From contig CAIIXF020000012.1 of assembly GCA_903813345.2 (NCBI GenBank), positions 5,829,001 to 5,893,000 on the forward strand: DNA of 64,000 nt. The letters are read 5' to 3'. The notes below the pieces were generated by a model, which saw only the letters and a list, made by a program, of their open reading frames with translations, had not been told where the DNA came from and did no database searches. The stretch is from Owenia fusiformis (taxonomy: Eukaryota; Annelida; Polychaeta; Sabellida; Oweniidae). This document shows positions 44,901-55,400 of the stretch, one piece after another. Made by a program: the position numbers and the translations under genes. Position 1 is the stretch's first letter, and each line of letters opens with the position of its first letter.

Positions 44901-45135
44901 CACTTCAGTGAACTATCCTACGTCATCGTTACCAGCGTGTCAACTATCGGGTCAGAGTTCAGCGGTGTCATCGTCAATATCTGGAAGTTTTGGACTCACA
45001 ACGTCAACAGCCTTGGCCCATACGACATTACCCCCCTCACATACTTCCTTACCCTCGTGTAATTACATGCAAGCTGGACAGGCATATTCTGCCATTACAC
45101 CAAATGTGATGGGAATGCCGGGGCACTTCCAGTAA
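26984..45135 (+). CDS. T-box transcription factor, Tbx6/VegT(Tbx16)-like, 7 exons
   Basis: Exons: 26984-27164, 29400-29574, 36148-36415, 37422-37568, 38364-38431, 42383-42459, 44627-45135. Each join is GT-AG and in frame; 474 aa. The T-box domain runs from about residue 91 ([20 protein letters not shown]) to about 283 ([16 protein letters not shown]). It has the family's signatures [36 protein letters not shown] and [17 protein letters not shown]. Features such as [34 protein letters not shown] and the short spacer before it favour the Tbx6/VegT class. Parts also resemble Tbx4/5 ([14 protein letters not shown]) and Tbx2/3 ([25 protein letters not shown]). The family binds DNA at AGGTGTGA-type sites and directs mesoderm or muscle fate in several animals. 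The N terminus is P/M/G-rich; the C terminus is S/T/P-rich, typical of an activation region. Class assignment needs a tree. Confidence 0.93.
28678..29001 (+). other. Unrecognised basic open frame in T-box intron 1
   Basis: A 107-codon frame with a basic stretch ([12 protein letters not shown]), a charged middle ([10 protein letters not shown]) and about three repeats of KSMLKTPP encoded by a 24-bp tandem repeat (about 28872-28958). The repeat looks like short S/T-P-K phosphorylation-type motifs. A possible donor GTAGGT follows at 28959. No homologue is recognised and base composition is close to the intron. It could be a cryptic exon, a retrocopy scrap or chance. Confidence 0.25.
29719..29822. 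repeat. About 20-bp repeat, CAATGCACTGCAATATAAACA
   Basis: Four to five imperfect copies of ACAATGCACTGCAATATAA in T-box intron 2. Confidence 0.75.
29823..34138. other. T-box intron 2, main part, no gene seen
   Basis: AT-rich intron sequence. Near 30497 is a fragment of the dispersed ATGTCACCACCACAAGTG family. No coding exon, RNA gene or other repeat was recognised. Confidence 0.45.
34139..34515. repeat. 134-bp tandem repeat, nearly 3 copies
   Basis: The unit includes TTCTGCTTGCTCAATATTGT, TTGATCAATGGATATGACAA, ACTTTTGGATGGTAAATAAT and GTAGGTCTGTATCCTTAAAG. Copies start near 34139, 34273 and 34407; the last is truncated. Confidence 0.9.
35638..35870. repeat. Two-copy duplication in T-box intron 2
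   Basis: ACAAATGCCCC, CTGTTAATAGAG, TTTTGAAATGTGAAAGAATA and AGAATCAACTGTAC occur in the same order at about 35635-35730 and 35774-35853. Confidence 0.75.
36416..37421. other. T-box intron 3, no gene seen
   Basis: AT-rich intron with no coding frame or defined repeat, apart from an ACACCCTGTA motif just before the acceptor that resembles the neighbouring hairpin family. Confidence 0.45.
37594..38100. repeat. Tandem array of CAGGGTGACACAA hairpin units in T-box intron 4
   Basis: About five units of roughly 90-120 bp. Each holds ACAGGGTGACACAA then TTGTGTCACCCTGT, so each can fold into a hairpin, followed by AATGAAAACACAGAATATAT and ATTTTGTGTTTTCATTAAC. The array starts 26 bp after the exon 4 donor. 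The hairpin at 16946 is a solitary relative. Confidence 0.8.
39986..40183. repeat. Two-copy tandem duplication, about 99 bp
   Basis: The unit is CTGAATTCTAATATGATACG...TTCATAAATG, two nearly identical head-to-tail copies, in T-box intron 5. Confidence 0.9.
40184..42090. other. T-box intron 5, no gene seen
   Basis: AT-rich intron. The minus-strand open frame at 40641-40976 has no domain features and no coding-like neighbours. Confidence 0.4.
42091..42238. repeat. 37-bp minisatellite, 4 copies
   Basis: The unit is AAAACAATTTCTGCAATATC plus AATAGTTCAGTTAAATT. The array ends 145 bp before the acceptor of T-box exon 6. Confidence 0.9.
42460..44626. other. T-box intron 6, no gene seen
   Basis: AT-rich intron. 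TCACACCT at about 42964, the complement of the core T-box half-site AGGTGTGA, is noted only as a candidate. A scrap of the AAACCT..GAACAC family is near 43790. Confidence 0.4.
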
Positions 45136-45586
45136 AAATAAAAGTGAAATACGGTCTACAGTTTCTCTAAAGTACAATCATATTGGTCATTGAAATTCAG
45201 TCTTACAAAACACTTTAAGGTATGGCCAGTAGGATGACTATCTGGCTGCAAGCAAACATATGTAAAAGCTAATTTGCCAGATTACTCATTATACTCAGCC
45301 CACCTTGGACAGAATAATTTTCACCTATTAATACTATTCTTAAATACATTTAATGTAATATGAATATTATTGTAAATTTTTAATTTATAAATTCTCTTTT
45401 TAAAATAATTATGTAAAAGAATATTACATGAACCATTTACAAATCGCAAACAGACACATTGTAAGGATTTAAAATATTCCATGTTTCATATTGAAAATGT
45501 AAGTTATATGAACACATGTGCATCTTACTTAATGTGTAAGAGAATTTTTGTGCAATGTAATTTTAGTTTTTGCTCAGGGATATGCT

Positions 45587-46005
45587 TATTAATCATTGAT
45601 GTACATATATTAATCATTGATATATATTCATTAATCATTGGTATACATATATTAATCATTGATATATATTCATTAATCATTGATGTACATATATTAATCA
45701 TTGATATATATTTATCAATCATTGATGTACATATATTAATCATTGATACACATATATTAATCACTGATATATATTCATTAATCATTGATGTACATATATT
45801 GATCATTGATATATATTCATTAACCATTGATGTACATATATTAATCATTGATATATATTTATCAATCATTGATGTACAAATATTAATCATTGATATATAT
45901 TCATTAATCATTGATGTAAATATATTAATCATTGATATATATTTATCAATCATTGATGTACAAATATTAATCATTGATATATATATTTTTTATTAATCAT
46001 TGATC
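45587..46005. repeat. 21-bp minisatellite, about 20 copies
   Basis: The unit is TTAATCATTGATATATATTC plus A, with alternate copies carrying GATGTACATATA, giving a 42-bp higher-order period. The core ATCATTGAT is nearly palindromic and the unit is a multiple of three, so both strands stay open for about 150 codons. Decayed copies continue to about 46105. Confidence 0.9.
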
Positions 46006-46234
46006 ATTAATGTATATGCACCATTTATTAATGAATATGTATTGAATTAATGTATTAATAATTGATGTATATCTATTTATCATTGATGAATCTGTATTAA
46101 TCATCGATATATATGTAAATAAATAAATTATCACTACCCAGATCTTCCATGTAAAAATGTAATTGTAATTGTAGAAATTACAGGTAGCACTGTTTTGTTA
46201 ATGTCCTTTAAAATTGAATACCTGCTTCGTAATA

Positions 46235-46348
46235 ATAGTAAAACCTGGCTAATCCAAACACATTTGGGAAATCTATGGCAAATTAAAGAATGGGACTGAC
46301 AAAAAGCGTTCACATTGAGAGGTGTTTGGATAAACAGATTTTACTGTA
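46235..46348. mobile_element. 114-bp MITE with pogo/Tigger-like ends
   Basis: It begins AGTAAAACCTGGCTAATCCA and ends TGGATAAACAGATTTTACT, imperfect inverted ends with TA on both sides. The internal GTGTTTGG/CCAAACAC pair strengthens the fold. Confidence 0.7.
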
Positions 46349-46633
46349 CATTGTACAGCCAATTGATCATTTGAATACAGTCGGTGCATGTTTGAAAAAT
46401 ATAGGCAACCCAATTGTAAATAGACTGGGACATCCAGTACCTGCATCTTCGTTCACTCGGCTCCCACCTGTCGGATGAACGCAGGGAAGACCGAGGGTGC
46501 AAAGATGCAGTACCTGTGTTTATCAATAAATATATAAATAAGTAATGTAAATGTGATATTTTAAGTCTTCCATTCCAAGATGTTCCATGATAAACATTGT
46601 ATAGGTGTCTCACATTTAACTCATGTTATATCG

Positions 46634-46920
46634 CTCAAATGAGTCACGCATTCTATGTTAAATAATGTGTCATGTATTTCATATTCAAAAGTATGTCACA
46701 CATTCCATGTTTAAATATGTCACAAATTTCATATTCAAAAGAGTGTTCTGCATGTCATGTTCTGATGTGTCATGGATGCTCTGTTTACATGTTCTAATGT
46801 TTCAAACATTCCATGTTCAAATGTGTCATCCATTCCATTTTCAAATGTGTCATGCATTCCATGTTCAAATGTGTCATGCATTCCATTTTCAGATGTGTCA
46901 TACATTCCATGTTCAGATTG
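46634..46920. repeat. About 24-bp minisatellite, CATTCCATGTTCAAATGTGT
   Basis: Variable copies of CATTCCATGTTCAAATGTGT plus CATG. Scattered TTCAAATGTGTC motifs continue to about 47310. A weak CCATGG hairpin lies just after it at 46948-46972. Confidence 0.85.
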
Positions 46921-47310
46921 ATTCTTTGTCCCCTCAAATTTAATAAACCATGGGCTTTTTAAATCACCATGGCTTAACAAATAATTTAATTGTACATGCC
47001 CATTCCAAATTCCTACGATAATTCTATATGTCCAATTGTGTCTAGTTCCCTATTCAGATATTTTATTGCATCCTCACCTAGTACATGCTCAAATGTGTCT
47101 TATTAATAATCAAATGTGTCTTTGTGCTTGTTCAAATGTGTCCTTATTACTTTTAAAATCATTCATATTGTAAATTCAAAGGTGTCTTATTGTAAAATTT
47201 CCTGTTGTCTACACATTCAAATGAGTCCTGTATATTTTAACTGAGCTGTGTATTACATATTCAAAAGTGTCTAACGACATTTTCAAATGTGTCACAATTT
47301 GTCAAATGTG

Positions 47311-48369
47311 TCTTAATAATATAATTGTTGTACAATCAGAAGCTGAACTTAAAAATAAAAGTACTACGATAAAATAATACATAGTCTTTCTTGATCTTCT
47401 TGAATCGCCAAATGGACTAACTGATCATTATATTCACCATAGGTAAAAATTAACTCAATACGATATTCACCATAGATAAAAATTAACTCAATACGATATA
47501 CGCTCGTATTTTTCCCATACAGTATCATGCCCCTGTTGAGTAAGAATCATCACTGCCAAAACTGAAATGAGTTAGCCCTATCTGGGAGGAAAGCTGTTTT
47601 CTTAAAATTCCTCCCAATTTCAGGTATGTTAACGTATTTCTTATTAGTTGTTTATGACCGGCATGGTGTAATATTTGGAATCAAGATTTTACGGGGTTAA
47701 GTTTAAATCAAAGGTTTATCGCAATCAAACAAATTTTGTCCAACATTTTTGATTGCACCCTCCTGTTGACAAGTTGAGAGGGAAATACTCTAAATAATGG
47801 CAACTTTATGCACAGGAACAAGCATAAAAAGTTCCTTCCCTTTGGGACAATGAACACCAATATAGAGAGAGTATTTTCATTTAGCCTAAAACTCATCAAA
47901 TCTTCCATTCAAAATAATTTCCTTTCCATTCAACCCTTTGTAGTTTTAGTTCTTTAAGCCTCAGTCAAATTTGCTCTTTGTACCATACGGTACCGTGATT
48001 TTACAGTGCGGATTGGGGGTGTACAATCTCATATTCTTTTATACTTGAACCGTACAGCTTCCGTAGTTTCACAAAATCGACATACAAAACCTAAATCATA
48101 CTGTGTATCCCCATATTTCATGCTGCATATTTTTCTCGTTTTTGGGAAGCTATGGCCGTCGTACAATTGTAAAATGTGACTGAGGCATAAGTCATCCTCC
48201 TAGCAATTACAGAAAAACAAAGTCAGTTTTGGTTTTATGTATTATTATTCTAAAATTATTTACTTTGAATGTACAGTCATGTTTTAAGTGTATATTAACT
48301 AAAATATCCAATTAAATAAAAGGGTATACTGGATTTTTTGGTTGAACAATTGTAATTATTTTGAAGAAA
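47311..48369. other. Non-coding intergenic, no gene seen
   Basis: No coding frame with domain features. A short direct repeat, TATTCACCATAGRTAAAAAT plus TAACTCAATACGAT, occurs twice near 47430-47500. Confidence 0.45.
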
Positions 48370-48555
48370 CTTTCAACTTTAGAACAATAATTTAATTATT
48401 TATGAAACAGCCCATGAGCTAATTTTTAAGAGTAACAGTTCTTTACAAGTTTTACAGTAGTCCAAATGTTTTTTTCACAAAACATTCAACTTTAGAACCA
48501 TAATTCAATTACCCATGAAACAGCCCATGGGCTAATATTTAAAAGTAACAATTTG
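48370..48555. repeat. Two-copy duplication with GCCCATGGGC
   Basis: CAACTTTAGAACMATAATTY, CATGAAACAGCCCATGRGCT and ARAGTAACA occur in the same order at about 48370-48440 and 48487-48551. Confidence 0.8.
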
Positions 48556-49347
48556 GATCATGTTCCCCATGATTTTTTCATGAACATCACAATTTTTCTA
48601 CTTAAATGATCAGACCAATATTTTGATGTTCCAAAACAACGAGATTAAATATTGAACTAAAAATTATTTCCATCCAAAACTATTATTAAACATTTGTTTT
48701 GTTTTTCAAATTACAAATCTCTTTCTTAAAAGCAAAACAATGGACCTTGACCCAAATGTTTTACTTCTCCAAAATGTGATTAATACACTACATATACTGA
48801 TATACATCCACATATCAACCTTGAGACATTTGTCTCCACTAATTTTCATATAAAACCGTTCATCAATTTACATATGTACAAAATGTGTTTCTAGAAGTGA
48901 CTTTACAAACATTTTCAACATCTATAGCAGCGTACTCAACTATCAAAGGAAATGCATACAACAATTTAGATCTTTTGACACAAATATTATCAAGCAAACT
49001 AGTGAACACAGAATGACAGATCCCTTTATATATTTTCCTTACAATTGAAATGCAGTCAGTTTCCAGCTTATTGCCATTGAAAAAATAACCTTAATCTAAT
49101 TTTAATGCTTAAACAGATAGTCAGTGCCCTTGAAGTCTGGCCCTAGATTAACCCTAAAATGATCCAAAACCTGCACCATTAATACATCTCTTTTTACAAA
49201 TTTTACAAATTTTCTAAAAACCACTCACCTCGCAAGGAGCAAGACAAGTTCCTCAATCCTAATTGAATTTTATGACTTGCACCCTTTTCAGTTCAAACTT
49301 CTTCTCGATACAAGTTTTTTTTTCAGGAAGAGAAAATTTATTTCAAA

Positions 49348-50466
49348 TTCTGATGATCTCACAAAATCTGATGATCTCACACTGTGATAAGCACCTCATG
49401 AAGAATGCTCGTCATATAATCTGATGACCTCACAATGTGATAAGCACCTCATGAAGAATGCTTGTTATATAATCTGATGACCTCACAATGTGATAAGCAC
49501 CTCATGAAGAATGCTCGTCATATAATCTGATGACCTCACACTGTGATAAGCACCTCATGAAGAATGCTCGTCATATAATCTGATGACCTCACAATGTGAT
49601 AAGCACCTCATGAAGAATGCTTGTTATATAATCTGATGACCTCACAATGTGATAAGCACCTCATGAAGAATGCTTGTTATATAATCTGATGACTTCACAA
49701 TGTGATAAGCGCCTCATGAAGAATGCTTGTTGTATGATCTGATGACCTCACAATGTGATAAGCACCTCATGAAGAATGCTCGTCATATAATCTGATGACC
49801 TCACACTGTGATAAGCTCCTCATTAAGAATGCTTGTTATATAATCTGATGACCTCACAATGTGATAAGCACCTCATGAAGAATGCTTGTTATATAATCTG
49901 ATGACCTCACAATGTGATAAGCACCTCATGAAGAATGCTTGTTATATAATCTGATGACCTCACAATGTGATAAGCACCTCATGAAGAATGCTCGTCATAT
50001 AATCTGATGACCTCACAATGTGATAAGCACCTCATGAAGAATGCTTGTTATATAATCTGATGACCTCACAATGTGATAAGCACCTCATGAAGAATGCTCG
50101 TCATATAATCTGATGACCTCACAATGTGATAAGCACCTCATGAAGAATGCTCGTCATATAATCTGATGACCTCACAATGTGATAAGCTCCTCATGAAGAA
50201 TCTGATGACCTCACAATGTGATAAGCACCTCATGAAGAATGCTCGTCATATAATCTGATGACCTCACAATGTGATAAGCTCCTCATGAAGAATCTTATGA
50301 CCTCACACTGTGATAAGCACCTCATGAAGAATGCTCGTCATATAATCTGATGACCTCACAATGTGATAAGCTCCTCATGAAGAATCTGATGACCTCACAA
50401 TGTGATAAGCTCCTCATGAAGAATCTTATGACATCACAATGTGATAAGCACCTCATAAAGAATACT
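49348..50466. repeat. 53-bp tandem array (about 21 units), 1.1 kb
   Basis: The unit is CTGATGACCTCACAATGTGA / TAAGCACCTCATGAAGAATG / CTCGTCATATAAT. Variants are CTTGTTATATAAT for the last block and CACTGTG for CAATGTG. From about 50160 some units lose the final block, giving 39-bp units that alternate with 53-bp ones. The array is intergenic, between the convergent T-box and MORC2 genes. There are no unique spacers. Confidence 0.95.
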
Positions 50467-51013
50467 GGCACGAATCACTAGTTACTACACTATCTTTCAT
50501 TATAAAATGCTGGTGGGGTATATCATGTATATTAGTAAAATGCATACCTTTTGTACTAATCTATATTCATGTTAGTTGATTTCCTAGAAAATGGATGCCT
50601 TTTACTATTTTTCTAAGCAGAGTGTATGCACACAATAATCAGTCAAATTACTAAGGTTACTGGACAGATAATTTTTGAATTGTGAACCTTAAATCATCTG
50701 AAATGAATGCTATCCAAAATGCCAACAGTTGTGAAAGAATTAAGTTAATTCCCTTACAGTTAAACTTTTCCCCTCTTCCCCCATGATATAATGAACGTTT
50801 AAAATGTTAATTTTCTCACATTCCTTAAAAACAGTCAATACAGTACAACCTGTCTGATGCGAACACCAAAATTGTCAGAGAAGCAGGTGTTCACATTTCA
50901 AGGTTTAATTACTCTCAGTAAATCTACATCCAACCTCCTAGTCTAGCTACAAGCACCTGTGATCCCCTTCCCACTACTTGACTACACACCTTATCAGACA
51001 GGGGAAGGTGTGT

Positions 51014-51126
51014 CAGGCCAGTACCCGGAATGGGGGGTTCACCTGGCCAAAATCATGCAGTATTTCACCGTTTTGAGCACTTTTCAAGTGTTTTGACCCC
51101 CTTGACAAAAGTTGGCTATGGGCCTG
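51014..51126. mobile_element. CAGGCC...GGCCTG element, shorter copy
   Basis: It begins CAGGCCAGTACCCGG and ends GTTGGCTATGGGCCTG, with TGTGT flanking both ends as a 5-bp duplication. The core ATCATGCAGTATTTCACCG is shared with 22384-22579. An adjacent G-run follows at about 51136-51153. Confidence 0.75.
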
Positions 51127-51153
51127 TGTGTACTGAGGGGGGGGGGGGGGAGG

Positions 51154-52419
51154 GGCTAGACTAACATCCTCTCCCATAACCATCTTTGTACAACTAGAGC
51201 TGAATGAACAAAGATGCTGCATAACAAAACTTACTTAATTTTTCCACAATGGTTGACATTTCAATACCATCCCTAATTAAGCCTATTCAGAGTCTCTCTA
51301 TTTATGAGGTATTCACTGCTCTTCTTCCATTGCATGGTACACTTTAGTTGATAATTCAAGAGCTTCATACCATATACCATTGGTATTAAGTACAGTACCT
51401 ACATGTATAAATTTGTATTTTACAAATAATGACATAGATCAAACAATTGTAACTGCTAACATTACAAGTTGTACAAGTATATTTCATCAACTGATTACTG
51501 CGAAGTTCTTAATCTATTCATTATTTTTAACCATAAAGTCAGATAAGTTCAGTATTAGCATTTCTCCTTATTTGGAATGCTCAGATATGTCCATATTTGG
51601 TCTTAGTATTACCTGGCATTTTACTTTCAATAGAAAGCTCAGAAATGTCCATATTTGGTCTTGATTTTATATCATTTCACATTTTACATACATTCTTTTT
51701 TCTCTCTAGGGTTTAAGTTTCAAATGCCTGTTTCCCATCCTGCCAAACACATTGACCTGACATTTTTGGACTTACTTATATTTTACATATCCCACTGGCA
51801 TCAACAATCAGATAATAAATATTCTTTTAGAAGTCCAAACTCAAATGCCAATCTCCATTATTACTCTACATTCTTTGATAATTCCTGGTCATGATTGGAT
51901 GATTAAATGATCACATGATATTTTATGATTACATTTATTTAAATATCTCGGAGATCAACGCTTAATGTTTAGATCATACATATGGTTAAAACATAATCTT
52001 TACACATCAGGTATATGTATTGCTCACTTCAGTCAAGATTTAAAAATCACAAAATCTTGGTCATTTTGTCTGTAGCTGTATGGAAATTTTCAATGTTAAA
52101 AAAATAAGTTCTCTGTATGCTTTCTTCAACGTCTATTATTACAACTTTATGAAGAGTAGTGTATTGTACAATACAGTCAATGGTTTTGAACAGTTTCTGC
52201 AGTCTTGAACAGCTTCTGGTCTTGAACAGCATCTTGTCTCAAACTCAAGTCTTGAAGATTTCTTGGAATTCAAGACTAATTTTTCCACTGTTGCTATGAT
52301 ATTACTCATGTTGCTATGACTACACTGTATACTACTATGACAACAAAGTCAGATGCTTTGACAATACAGTGGGTCACTAATGAATACAAAGTGGGTTGCC
52401 ATGACTACGTTGTATGTTG
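51154..52419. other. Intergenic, downstream of MORC2, no gene seen
   Basis: The open frames at 51380-51664 and 51655-51894 show no domain. A short direct repeat CAGAWATGTCCATATTTGGTC occurs twice near 51582 and 51640. It may include the MORC2 3' UTR. Confidence 0.4.
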
Positions 52420-55400
52420 TCATGACTGTGTGTTCTGCTCTTCAACCTGTTTCACACATGTGGCTAAGAGTTCATCTACAGAGTCATTATCCTGGTTGGG
52501 GTCTATATCAAACTCCTGGAAGTAAACAAGAAGAGTGGGATAAACATAATTGGATAACAAAATGAATATTGAGTAAAACGGCAAAACTTGTCCAGTTTGA
52601 AAGCCGCTGGGGCTAGAAAATAGTGTTTGGATTGGCACGTGTTTTGAAAGTGGATGTCTACGGAAGATTCAAATGAGCAAAAACTGACACAAAATAAAGT
52701 ACATTTATTAAAGAGTATGGAAAACATAAAAAATAAACCAAACTTCTTTATAAAAAAATAAACTTTAGATTTTTAAAAATGCTTGAGCCTTCAAGTCTTA
52801 AGGTCCCAAAAAGTGGGCCTTTTTGGTCATTACTGAACCTTTTAAGGCCTTATTTTTTAATTTCAGTCCAAATTTTGAGGAAAATGGGCCTCAAAATTTC
52901 GGCCCGACTTTTGGGTTTTAGGGGCCCCAAAGTTTTTTTCTCTGACCTCAAATTTGTGCCCCCCCCCTTGTTAGTTCCCAGATCCGCCACTGCCATATAT
53001 GACTACATGAAAGTTAAATAAGAAAAAATCATTAAAATGGCTGTTTGAATGGATAGAGCTGTTAAAATCAGAAAATTACACACTTGTAAAAATCCCTAAT
53101 ATTGTTTTGAGTACCACTTTAATTACAAGTATTTCATTGCTTATTCCTCAATATTCCTTTGTATAAAGCAAGGAAAACCAAGAAAAAACATTCTCCAATG
53201 ATTTGTTTTTAGCTGAACAGAGGAGCTGAGTATCAGATTACATAGAGAACTACTGACATTCAATTATCAATTTAACCAAATTAACCCTTGAAGATTGTCT
53301 CATTAATTAAAGTCTAATTCTATTAAGGGGACTCCTGAGAAGAGTGCATTTAACAGTAGATTCATTTCATTTAAGAATAGATTTTCATTTCATGTCTTGC
53401 ATAGTTTCCAAGTCGACAAATCAACTCAAGTTTTTTTAGGGATCAGATCAAAAAGAAATTTGTTTATTTTCTTTACTGTTTTATGAGGGATTAGACCACT
53501 GTCTTTATTTCCGTTTATAGACATCAAGGTGAGATGCCCCCTGTTTATTCAGTAGCCATTTATTCAACTGTTTATACTTTAACACAGGTACTGAGGTAGG
53601 TTAACTCCCCTACATTCCTACAGAGACTAGCTACTTTTACAACGTCAAGAATATTTGAGCCAGCTCCTCTGCGATGTTGTTCTTCAACAGAGGTCTCATT
53701 TCTAAAACAAAACTTTCAGCAACATGCTTAATTTTGTAGTATAGTTGTGTAGTCATTCCCTGGACTTGTGTTAGATTTATGAAAAGGTGGTAGAACTACA
53801 TTGTTCTGCACTGTCTGCACGAAGTACACAGCCAATATAATTCGACGCCATTTCGGCATCGAAAAAATTCGGCACTGTTCCGGCACCGAAACGGCGTCGA
53901 AAATCAGATTGCATTTTGGGGATGTAAACGAGTATCGGGAGAAATTTATTTTTCAAAGTTTTGTTGTTTTTTAAAGGAAATAGAAGGAATAGAGAGAGAG
54001 AGTAAAATGTTGGAAGAAATCTTTTCAAACGTCACGTTATGTTCGCTGTATCAACTATACATTAAAATTTAAAGTGGGTGTTTACTTTTCATTTTTTGCA
54101 AGATAACCTTGACATTGAGGGATTACCCTGATATTAAGCTAGCTGTTGGAAGTTTTTAGACTTGAATACATGAATGTATGGAAAGACATGAATGGAATGT
54201 TGTGTTGAAACTTGTGAACATTTTTTAAAACTTACTCCCAACTCCCTTCTACTTCTTTTTATAACATTAAAATTAAACGAAAATGAAATGTGAACGTGAA
54301 ATCTGCAAGTTTCGAAGAAATTCTCAACCTACACTTCTCTAATCATGATCATTATCAAAAATTGAGGGATATTAATAATAAAAATCAACAACACAATTTT
54401 TATAATTTAAGCCACTGGTCAAGAAAGAAGTAATCTTTACGAACATGATATCATTATTCTGAATGATAGCGTATAACTTTCACAGATGTACAATAATAAT
54501 GAGAGACGAACAAGCCTTAAATCCATAGGGAATTAACATATGACAGAACTTTTACAGTTGAATTGCTTGATCGGCACAGATGGTTTGTTTCACCTCAAAA
54601 CACTAGTAAGCCTATCAATTACAATGTAATAGTCATTTAACTCATAATAATTGAATTAGGAAAGAATCTCCTGCATTGTTACCATGGTAAATGAAACCTT
54701 CGTTGTGTATTGATAACGGGATACCTTTAATAGGTTGTTTTAAGTGTTAAACGTTGGGTCATCAATCGGTGCTCTGTTTAATTGTAGGTGTCAACGGCCA
54801 ATAATTAAAGGTTTAGGAACTATTAGATGTGCGGAATCTGATGCTTTGCAATGTTCTGGTCATTAATACTGTACCTATATCACTTTTTATAAAAACTTCA
54901 GATTTATAAAAAATGCAATCTCCTGTCCAACAACCTGTTATAATGATGTAAAAGAAACGTTTCCTTTCACATATTTTCCATATGGAATAAACATATCGGC
55001 ACATTTAATTCTTTGAATTATTTCGTAAAAATCAACACAAGATGTAGTTGAACATTTTTCACGATAGAATAGAATTTTATTGAATGCATCAACCAATATT
55101 TGGTATTTTCTAAAGTCAATGTTTGTTTTGATCCTTTATTACACACACCAAAAATACCATGGTTATGAAACATATTCTTATCAATACGCAAAAATGAGAG
55201 GAATTATAGAAAAAGTAAATTCATTGGTATGAAGCTGAAGATCTGAACTATATAAAAATTCTAAAAATTGACACACTTTAATCAAATATTTTCAAGAAAA
55301 ACGCGAAATAATCCAGAAAAACTGAAATTATTTGCAGACGTATTGTTACATATATAAAGAGCCTAGCAGAAGTGTTTGGTTTGTATCATACGGCTAAATG

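Noticed and set aside
45481-45996. Long open frame on the plus strand and its minus-strand counterpart at 45525-45974
   Set aside because: Both are translations of the 21-bp minisatellite, whose period is a multiple of three.
49348-50466. CRISPR-like array
   Set aside because: The units are contiguous with no unique spacers, and the genome is clearly animal.
51380-51894. Two consecutive plus-strand frames near the MORC2 3' end
   Set aside because: Low-complexity translation, partly from a short direct repeat, with no recognisable family.
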